Shown here one piece after another: positions 57,266-64,000 of a DNA stretch of 64,000 bases (the first letter of the stretch is position 1; each line of letters begins with the position of its first letter). Source of the stretch: Pseudomonadales bacterium (lineage in GTDB: Bacteria > Pseudomonadota > Gammaproteobacteria > Pseudomonadales > Ketobacteraceae); NCBI GenBank assembly GCA_002701845.1, contig NZXG01000006.1, positions 1 to 64,000 of the forward strand, given 5' to 3'. Under the pieces are notes generated by a model. The model was given only the letters and a program-made list of their open reading frames with translations, was not told where the DNA came from and made no database searches. The translations under genes and the position numbers were made by a program.

Positions 57266-58636
57266 ATGTTTTTACACACAGAGAAAACCCCGGGACTCGC
57301 ACACCTTTCCTATGTGGTGGGCGACAGCGGTCACGCCTGCGTTATTGATCCGCAACTGGATTGTCAGCGCTATATTGAGATCGCCAACGAACACCAGTGC
57401 AAGATTGTTCATATTCTGGAAACCCATCGCAACGAGGATTTTATCTCCGGCGCCCATGCGCTGGCACAACTGACCGGCGCCACGGTCTGGCATGGCCCTC
57501 ATTCCGATGCGCACATTTCCTACGCCAAAACGGTTTATGAAGACGACTGTTTCAACATCGGCAAACTGCGGTTGTGTGTACTGGAAACCCCGGGTCACAC
57601 GTTTGACAGCGTCTGTTACTCCCTGTTCGACACCAACTTCAGCGAGGATACGCCGGTGGGCGTGTTTACCGGGGATACGCTGTTCATTGGTGACGTAGGC
57701 CGCACCGACTTCTATCCGGGACGGGATGAACACATGGCGGGACTGCTGTATCGCAGTCTGCAAAAACTCGTGCAACTGGGGGATCAGGTGCAGGTGTTCC
57801 CGGCTCACGGCGCCGGCTCAGTCTGTGGCAGCGGCATGGCGGATCGGGAGTTCTCCACCATCGGCTATGAACGCCGCTTCAACCCGCCCATCAGCGCGGG
57901 CGATGAGCAGGCCTTTATCGCCCGCAAGACGGCAGAAACCCACTACCAGGCGCCCTACTTTCAGATGATGGAAAACGCCAACGTGGAAGGGGTGGCTCTG
58001 AACCTGTCACGCCTGCAATGTCAGCCCCTCAGCAACGGCAATCTGAGCCGCTGGCTGGATCGCACCAAAGCCACCGGCGTCATTCTGGATGTGCGGGATC
58101 TGAATACGGTGAAAGCCCGTTACATTCAGAAGAGCCTGTGTCTGCACGGCCCCCTGATTAGCGCCTATGCCGGCTGGTTTCTGGCGCACAAGCCTTCCAT
58201 TATGCTGGTGGCGGCGGACTACCAACAGGCCCTGGATGCCCACCGCCAGCTGATGCGGATGGGTATCGATACGGTACAGGGATACACCACCGATGTGCCC
58301 ATGCAGGTGACCAGCGACGACCGGACCATTGAGCAGATCGATACGGTCGCCGCCGACAGCGTCCGCCAGCGTCTGGCACAATGGGACCACTGGACACTGT
58401 TGGATGTGCGCAAGGCGGAGGAAGTGGAGGCCATGCCCATGCCCGGCTCCACCCATATTTACCTGGGCCATCTGGCGGAGCGCTACCCCGAGTTGCCGCC
58501 GGACCGGCATTACACTGTGATGTGCGGCAGCGGCAAACGGGCCACCGCCGGGGCCAGCTTTCTTAAAGCCAAAGGCTACAAAAACGTGGACGTTTTCACC
58601 GGCTCCATGATGGCCTGGCAGGCATTGAATCAATAG
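57266..58636 (+). CDS. Metallo-beta-lactamase/rhodanese fusion, CstB-like
   Basis: A 456-residue cytoplasmic protein with the CstB order: persulfide-dioxygenase-type MBL domain (1-245), a rhodanese-like domain without active cysteine (about 250-345), and a rhodanese domain with C420 in MCGSGKRAT. The HxHxDH motif reads H54-R-N-E-D58-F, so two histidines are lost. Mononuclear-iron persulfide dioxygenases such as ETHE1 use the first histidine, a later histidine and an aspartate; here these are H54, H111 and D137, all present. It probably oxidises and transfers sulfane sulfur. AGGAG precedes the ATG. Confidence 0.85.
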   Translation: MFLHTEKTPGLAHLSYVVGDSGHACVIDPQLDCQRYIEIANEHQCKIVHILETHRNEDFISGAHALAQLTGATVWHGPHSDAHISYAKTVYEDDCFNIGKLRLCVLETPGHTFDSVCYSLFDTNFSEDTPVGVFTGDTLFIGDVGRTDFYPGRDEHMAGLLYRSLQKLVQLGDQVQVFPAHGAGSVCGSGMADREFSTIGYERRFNPPISAGDEQAFIARKTAETHYQAPYFQMMENANVEGVALNLSRLQCQPLSNGNLSRWLDRTKATGVILDVRDLNTVKARYIQKSLCLHGPLISAYAGWFLAHKPSIMLVAADYQQALDAHRQLMRMGIDTVQGYTTDVPMQVTSDDRTIEQIDTVAADSVRQRLAQWDHWTLLDVRKAEEVEAMPMPGSTHIYLGHLAERYPELPPDRHYTVMCGSGKRATAGASFLKAKGYKNVDVFTGSMMAWQALNQ

Positions 58637-58727
58637 TTGAACTTGCACCAGGCCCGGCGTCACCGGCAAAACCCCGGTTTCACCTCTATACTTACCGGAG
58701 GAGCCCACCAAAGGGAGTTGATTTGGG

Positions 58728-59693
58728 GTGACACACCGGTTGATCCAGGTCACGGTTCTGGTGTTGGCCTGCCACGGTATCGCACTGACCGGACAAGCCA
58801 CGCCAGGCGCCGCCAACACGCCAAACGCCACAAAAGAGCAAGGCAGTATTGCCCTGTTGGCCAAAAGCGTCAGCGACCTGAACTTCGTGGCCGCCTGGCG
58901 CGGCTGCCAGGAATATGCCAGCCGCCGTCAGTATCAGTGTTTGCTGCTGGGGCCGGAAGGTTCCGCCAGTCCCCGGGCACAATTGCAAGCCCTGGATGCG
59001 GCTGTGACCACCCACGACATCGACGCCCTGGCGGTTTCCGTTACCCATTCCGCACTGTTGGCCCATCGTCTGAAGTCTCTCAGCGTTCCGGTGTTTACCT
59101 TTGATTCACCCCTGAGTGCCCCCTACCAGGGCCTGTCACTGGCCTATGTGGGTATGGACAACCGGCAAATGGGGCGGGAGCTGGGGTATCTTGCCCGCCA
59201 ATTGCACCCCAAGGGGGGCACCCTGTGCCTGATGAGTGCCGAGAACGATACCAATCTGAACCTGCGCATGGCGGGTGTGCGGGAGGTACTCAACCGTGGC
59301 TGGACCGAACTGGCGCGTTGCCCATGGGACAGTGGGGACTCGGTGAACCGCGCCCTGCGCCAGCTGCAGACCACCTTAACCCAGCTCCAACCAGACGTCT
59401 TCATCGCCGTTGGCCACTGGCCGGTACTGGAGCCCCATCGCCTCCAGGCCATGCTCACTGCTCTGGAGACAAACGGCGCAAGCCACCACACCTCCCTGTT
59501 GTTTGCCACGGGGCATCTCAGCGAGGCCCAACTCAGCCTGCTGAACGAGGGCCTGGTGGATGGCTACGTGGCAGTGGATTTCTATCAGATCGGACGCGCC
59601 GTGGCCCAACAGATGATTGCGTATCTGGCCGGCGAAAACCCAGCGGCCCCCACTCCCGTCCCCAGCAGGACTTACACCCGGGACCGCCCATGA
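58728..59693 (+). CDS. Periplasmic sugar-type binding protein paired with GGDEF-EAL sensor
   Basis: A 321-residue exported protein of the type I periplasmic-binding fold (RbsB-like). Signal peptide at 1-25 (IQVTVLVLACHGIALTGQAT); then SIALLAKSVSDLNFVAAWRG, PVFTFDSPL, and YVGMDNRQMGRELGYLARQL, which mark the two-lobed sugar-binding group. The start is a GTG at 58728 with AAGGGAG upstream. There is no ABC transporter near, and the stop overlaps the next gene by four bases (ATGA), so it is made with the GGDEF-EAL protein and probably acts as its ligand-sensing partner. Confidence 0.85.
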   Translation: MTHRLIQVTVLVLACHGIALTGQATPGAANTPNATKEQGSIALLAKSVSDLNFVAAWRGCQEYASRRQYQCLLLGPEGSASPRAQLQALDAAVTTHDIDALAVSVTHSALLAHRLKSLSVPVFTFDSPLSAPYQGLSLAYVGMDNRQMGRELGYLARQLHPKGGTLCLMSAENDTNLNLRMAGVREVLNRGWTELARCPWDSGDSVNRALRQLQTTLTQLQPDVFIAVGHWPVLEPHRLQAMLTALETNGASHHTSLLFATGHLSEAQLSLLNEGLVDGYVAVDFYQIGRAVAQQMIAYLAGENPAAPTPVPSRTYTRDRP

Positions 59694-62041
59694 AAACAAC
59701 GGGTATCGCGCAGCGGATCACCAGCTTCAGTATCAGCATCGTGATTCTTGGGCTGTTGATTACGTTGTCCGTCACCGGCTATGTGCTCTATCAGCAAAGC
59801 TACAGCCAGAGCCACGAACACGCCCACCGTCAGATGGACGCCATGGTCAAGAGTTTAACCGAACCCCTGTGGTCACTGGACCAGTCCGCGATTCAGGCAC
59901 TGGGTGAACAATTTGCCAACGACCCCAATCTGTACCGGTTAGAGGTTTACTACCCGGAAGACAGCGCACCGCTGTTTACGCTGCAACGGCCTTCCCACAA
60001 CCCCCATCTGATGCAACTGGAACAGGAAATCCACTATCGGGATCAACACATTGGTCGGATCAATATCAGCCTGGCGCCGGAGGATAACCGGGCAGCAATA
60101 CAGCGTTATCTGCTGTACGCAGCCACCCTGGCACTGACCCTGGCTGCCCTGATGTCACTGGCGCTCCGCTACAGCGTGCACCGGGAACTCAAACAGCCTT
60201 TGGAGACTCTGGGGGCCTGGGCCGAACAGATTGCCCGAGGTCACTATGATAAATCGGCGGAGGATATTAAAGAGAATGAGCTGCAGAAACTGGCACTGCA
60301 ATTCAGTTACATGGCACATATGATCCAGGAACGGGAGGAAGAGCTGCAGAAACTGTCCAGCGCCACCGAACAAAGTCCGGCCTGCATTATGATCACCGGC
60401 GCCAACGAGCGGATTGACTATGCCAACTCGGCCTTCGAAAAAGTCATGGGCTATGGACGCGCGGAAATCATCGGTTACCCCATACGGGCGCTTTACACGG
60501 AGTCCGATAAAGAAGTGTGGAACCGGGCCCGGCAACAGGGCCGCTGGCAGGGTGAAATCAACGCCACCCGTAAAAACGGCAAGCAAATGGTGCAGTGGCT
60601 GATTGTGAAAGCGCAGTATCACAACGATGGCCGGCTCAAATATTTTATCTGTGCCTTCACCGACATCACTCAGGCTAAACTGCAGCAGCAGCGACTGGAA
60701 TATCTGGCCCACTACGACCCCCTCACCAATTTACCCAATCGCGAGCTGCTGAAAGCACGCTTCGATCAGGCCACCACCAGCCCCCAAGCCCAGAGTGGAC
60801 GGCTGGTGGTGGCATTCGTGGACCTGGACAATTTCAAACAGATCAACGATGAATGCGGCCACGATACCGGCGACAAGGTGCTGGTGGAAATGGCAGACCG
60901 TCTGCTATCCAACATCCGCGAGGGGGAAACCGCTGCCCGTTTGGGCGGCGACGAATTCATTTTGCTGTTAAGCAATATCAAGAATGAGGAACATTGTGAA
61001 CTGGTGCTGAAGGCGGTCCAGCTCACATTGGCGCAACCCTGCACCATCGAAGGCCGCAGCTTTTCCATTCGCAGCACCATTGGCGCCAGTTTCTGCCCCC
61101 TGGATCATGGGGACCTGGACACCATGATTCGCCAGGCCGATCAAACCATGTACCGCGCCAAGCTGGCGGGACGGAATCGGATTGGCATTTATAATCCGGA
61201 CCACGATGTACAGTTCACCATTCAGCATGAATCACTCCGGCGCCTGAAACAGGCCATGTTACAGAACGAGCTGGAGCTTTATTACCAGCCGCAGGTCAAC
61301 ATGGTCAGCGGCCAGGTGGTGGGGGCCGAAGCCCTGATCCGTTGGCGCCACCCCGAACGGGGCATACTGCCCCCCGGCGAATTCCTTGAGGCCGCCTACG
61401 GTACGGAAATGGAATTACTCTTGGGAAAATGGGTGATGGATGCCGCGCTTCAGCAGCTGGCCCTGTTACAAAAGGCCGGCCTTGAAATTACGATAAGCAT
61501 TAATATCTCGCCACGGCATTTGCAATCACCACACTTCCTGTCGGAACTCAATGAATTGCTGCGCAAGCATAGAAAGGCGGATGCCTCGTTCCTGCAACTG
61601 GAGGTACTGGAGAGCACTTCCCTCTCCAATGCCAATCACGTGAACCAGGTATTGAACCTTTGCCAAAAGCAATACGGTATTACCGCGGCACTGGATGATT
61701 TTGGAACCGGTTACTCTTCGCTGACCCATCTCAAAGATTTACCCATAAAGAAAATAAAAATTGATCGTTCTTTTGTGCGGGATATGATTAGCGACTCCAA
61801 CGATCATGCCATCGTTCAGGCCATTATCAATCTCTCTGACACCTTCTCTGTGGACGTCATTGCCGAGGGTGTGGAAACCGTGGAACAGGGCAGCCTGCTG
61901 ATCGGCATGGGCTGTTCCATTGCCCAGGGTTATTGTATCAGCAAGCCCATGCCCGCTGCGGAACTTATAGACTGGGTCAACGGTTACCGGCCCATAGCGG
62001 AATGGATGCCGCCTGCTCCAGTCCACCGCAATGTTTACTGA
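59690..62041 (+). CDS. Membrane GGDEF-EAL protein with PAS domain
   Basis: A 783-residue inner-membrane protein: transmembrane helices (about 11-33, 140-160) around a 105-residue periplasmic domain, HAMP, PAS (about 222-345), GGDEF (about 346-510) and EAL (about 520-775). GGDEF is intact (RLGGDEF); the I-site is R-E-G-E, so product inhibition is doubtful. EAL keeps its key residues (GAEALIRW, NISPRHL, DDFGTGYSSL, KIKIDRSF, AEGVET), so both synthesis and hydrolysis of c-di-GMP are possible. It overlaps the binding-protein gene by four bases and the broken hydrolase gene by seven, convergently. Confidence 0.94.
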   Translation: MKTTGIAQRITSFSISIVILGLLITLSVTGYVLYQQSYSQSHEHAHRQMDAMVKSLTEPLWSLDQSAIQALGEQFANDPNLYRLEVYYPEDSAPLFTLQRPSHNPHLMQLEQEIHYRDQHIGRINISLAPEDNRAAIQRYLLYAATLALTLAALMSLALRYSVHRELKQPLETLGAWAEQIARGHYDKSAEDIKENELQKLALQFSYMAHMIQEREEELQKLSSATEQSPACIMITGANERIDYANSAFEKVMGYGRAEIIGYPIRALYTESDKEVWNRARQQGRWQGEINATRKNGKQMVQWLIVKAQYHNDGRLKYFICAFTDITQAKLQQQRLEYLAHYDPLTNLPNRELLKARFDQATTSPQAQSGRLVVAFVDLDNFKQINDECGHDTGDKVLVEMADRLLSNIREGETAARLGGDEFILLLSNIKNEEHCELVLKAVQLTLAQPCTIEGRSFSIRSTIGASFCPLDHGDLDTMIRQADQTMYRAKLAGRNRIGIYNPDHDVQFTIQHESLRRLKQAMLQNELELYYQPQVNMVSGQVVGAEALIRWRHPERGILPPGEFLEAAYGTEMELLLGKWVMDAALQQLALLQKAGLEITISINISPRHLQSPHFLSELNELLRKHRKADASFLQLEVLESTSLSNANHVNQVLNLCQKQYGITAALDDFGTGYSSLTHLKDLPIKKIKIDRSFVRDMISDSNDHAIVQAIINLSDTFSVDVIAEGVETVEQGSLLIGMGCSIAQGYCISKPMPAAELIDWVNGYRPIAEWMPPAPVHRNVY

Positions 62042-63505
62042 CCGATACCAGACTCCACCGCCCAGGCCTTTATCAGCTCACCGTCGGGGGCCAGCAAATA
62101 GCCTTTACTGACCGCATCGTTCACCGACTCGTGTACCGCGGATACATAACTCTGTGGATCCGGATATAACTGGGCCAGAGTCTGCTGATCAAACAACCGG
62201 GTGGTGCCATAGGTCTGACACAGGATTTCGCTCTCGCCCTGCCCTTCACCGGACAAGGTGGCAATGGGCACATCCACATAAGGGGTACGGATGCCGCCCA
62301 GCACATTGCCGAATTGATCCCTCGCCAATCCGCCAGCCACCGGGTCCTGCATAAAACGCTCCGCCGGTCGCGGGGGTACTCCGGTACGAATCCAGTTGTT
62401 CAATAAAGTGTTGGGGGCCGGAATTCACGGGATTAGGGCATTTTACCACGATGGGCACGGCATAGCGTGTCTCCACCACCGCCGCCACGGCTGGATTGTC
62501 CCCTTTATCGGTGAGGCCAACGTTACCCACGTAGCGGTCGGCGTGGGCGGTGCCGGCCACCTCCCAGGTGCGAATCATGTCGCTATCGGGCTGGCTGTCC
62601 GCATCGGCGCCCAGCACGGCCAGGTCGCTCTCGGTCTGGAAGATCAATACCGGCACGTCGATATCATCCCTTACGTAAACCGTTTCCCGCTCGCTGAAAT
62701 CCCGCTCGCGCTGTTCCGGCTGCAGCGTCATTGAACCGTGCACCCGGCTGTGAACATAATAGCCATCGAATACTTTCTCTTGCAGCGCCAGGGCGTTGAT
62801 GTAAGTCAGCAGATGATCCGCTGACTGGGATTCGCCGGAGGCAATGGCCCGCTCCAACTGGAGTTCACCCAGCGGGTTAAAATGGCCCGGCTGAGTCACC
62901 GCTTTGGCCGCCTGATTAAAAATGTCGTAGGCGTATTTGTCTCCGGGATGAAACAGCGTACCGTAACGCTTGGGGTTCAATTTTTTCAGGCGCAGCGAAA
63001 TCGAGATGACATTGACGCCGCCTCCTTCTATTCCACCCTTTTGCGCTGACACCCCAACCCAGGCATAACCGCTGCGCATCAACTCGGTATGAGCCATTAT
63101 CCATTCAGATGAAGCTTCGGTACCCCCACTGACGTTGAGCCACTCAATGATGACAGTACCATTAAACTTCGCCGGATCTGTGGGCCGATACACAACGATC
63201 CGGGTGCGGAAATCGGCTTCGTCCTCCACCGTCACGTCCCACTTGCCATCACTGCTGCGGGGCTCTGGAGTGGTATAACTTTTGGCAGTGCCCTGGATGA
63301 AATACTCTGCCTTTTCGTAGCCAAAGGGGGCGAGTTTAATCAGGGTGGAACCCACCAGCCAGGGAATACCGGGCACATAACCTTCATCAGGCACTTCCAC
63401 GTCCTGCCAGCAGCCGGTGGCAAACAGCAGGGTCAGGAGTGTCGCTGTCGGCAACAGAAGTCTTCTTATATCAGTCTTGAAAAGATGGGTTATTATTCCT
63501 GTCAT
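62035..63505 (-). pseudogene. Alpha/beta hydrolase lipoprotein, frameshifted
   Basis: Two minus-strand reading frames join into one 489-residue protein if one G is removed from the GGGGG run at 62413-62417. The first frame gives a lipoprotein signal (lipobox near FATGC), a domain with WDVTVEDEADFRTRIVVYRP, and the nucleophile SGESQSADHLL; the second continues NTLLNNWIRTGVPPRP to the end (KGYLLAPDGELIKAWAVES). This is the Abhydrolase_10-like family. The start is ATG 63505 with GGGAAAG; TTG 63538 is also in frame. The shift could be a sequencing error or real. Confidence 0.75.
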
Positions 63506-63942
63506 AAAACTTTCCCGATTATATTTCTTATCCCACAATCATGATCACCGGCCTGCTGGAGATTGACATGATTATCAGCCAGCTGGCCTAGACGATCGGC
63601 TAGGTACAGACTAATACAAAGACAGAATGGCTGGCAATCAAAACCGCTGTGACCATTCACTCCCGGTGGCCGGAGTACCTGTTTACTCCCAAATCTGGCC
63701 GCGACACCCGGGAACCCGATGAGTCCGCACCCGGCATTCTGTTGACTTGCCCGACCGTTGAAACTATGTGAGCATAAGGCCACCGTATGGCCCATATCCC
63801 CGCACCGATTTACTCCAACACCCAGATAAATTTAGTGAAATGAGTGGAAAACCCGCCAACAAACCCACCCAACCCCAAGCGGCGCAAGCCGGGCCGCCAG
63901 CGTCAGGCGCCTGCCGGGTAGCAAGCAGTTAAAGGGAAAGCC
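63506..63942. other. Non-coding region
   Basis: About 440 bases without a convincing gene. It includes the promoter region of the hydrolase on the minus strand and of the partial gene on the plus strand. A GC-rich, partly self-complementary stretch lies at about 63879-63920, but no clean terminator or operator is visible. Nothing else stands out. Confidence 0.4.
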
Positions 63943-64000
63943 ATGACCGACTATCGAGACGAAGCAGTGGCGCCGGCCACCAATATAGAGGAGTTCCGTA
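63943..64000 (+). CDS. Start of an unidentified gene (partial)
   Basis: An ATG at 63943 with AAAGGGAAAG upstream opens a frame reading MTDYRDEAVAPATNIEEFR and running off the window. Nineteen residues are too few for an assignment; no signal peptide is seen. Confidence 0.5.
   Translation, partial: MTDYRDEAVAPATNIEEFR

Overview
The window is chromosomal DNA from a GC-rich gammaproteobacterium. Gene order recalls Pseudomonas and its relatives: rpmG-rpmB-radC-coaBC-algC-argB, pyrE/rph/yicC/gmk/rpoZ/spoT/ridA, polA-engB-cytochrome c5-cytochrome c4-dsbA-exonuclease-GGDEF, and recG-oxyR. It does not match Pseudomonas exactly: dut is missing between coaBC and algC, crc is missing between pyrE and rph, and several blocks are inserted. 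I read this as a Pseudomonadales/Oceanospirillales-type marine or soil bacterium; I cannot name the genus. All assignments are by eye from motifs, without database searches.

Layout. 1-1141: AT-rich stretch with two unknown genes, probably acquired. 1185-4701: exported protein, mutM, and an orphan HyuA-type hydantoinase. 4862-14954: a ten-kilobase, co-directional, tightly packed eight-gene signalling cluster (receiver-PAS, HDOD, receiver with a dead HD-GYP, membrane histidine kinase, receiver-HD-GYP, MglA-like small GTPase, soluble histidine kinase, and a receiver fused to a PilB/GspE-type ATPase). This is the best candidate for an undescribed system. It looks like a switch linking phosphorelay, c-di-GMP and a Ras-like polarity GTPase to a pilus or secretion motor.

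14982-31317: ribosomal proteins L33/L28, radC, coaBC, a membrane-anchored phosphomannomutase, argB, slmA, a sulfite-exporter-type permease, a lone receiver, a CHAD protein, pyrE, rph, yicC, a SEC-C protein, a MscS channel and a PPK2 polyphosphate kinase. 31333-35826: a large chemoreceptor with a CheR/CheB tether, and a divergent pair of an unknown gene and an IsdG-like monooxygenase. 36024-39580: gmk, rpoZ, spoT, ridA (nucleotide and stringent-response genes). 39610-39847: a MITE-like element with 26-bp perfect terminal inverted repeats upstream of polA.

39951-51004: polA, a likely small RNA with a sigma-E-type promoter in the position of Spot 42/ErsA, engB, cytochromes c5 and c4, an inserted SHP/diheme-cytochrome/cytochrome-b cassette, dsbA, an exonuclease-fold protein, a diguanylate cyclase and a lone receiver. 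51103-57046: recG-oxyR, an epimerase-like protein and a lemA-TPM-TPM operon. 57204-62041: a CstB-like persulfide dioxygenase/rhodanese behind a sigma-54-like promoter, then a translationally coupled periplasmic binding protein and GGDEF-EAL sensor. 62035-63505: a lipoprotein alpha/beta hydrolase broken by one frameshift. 63943 to the end: the first codons of an unidentified gene.

Themes. Signal transduction dominates: eight receiver domains, two histidine kinases, two GGDEF proteins, one EAL and two HD-GYP-type domains. Periplasmic redox chemistry (c-type cytochromes, DsbA, persulfide handling) is the second theme.
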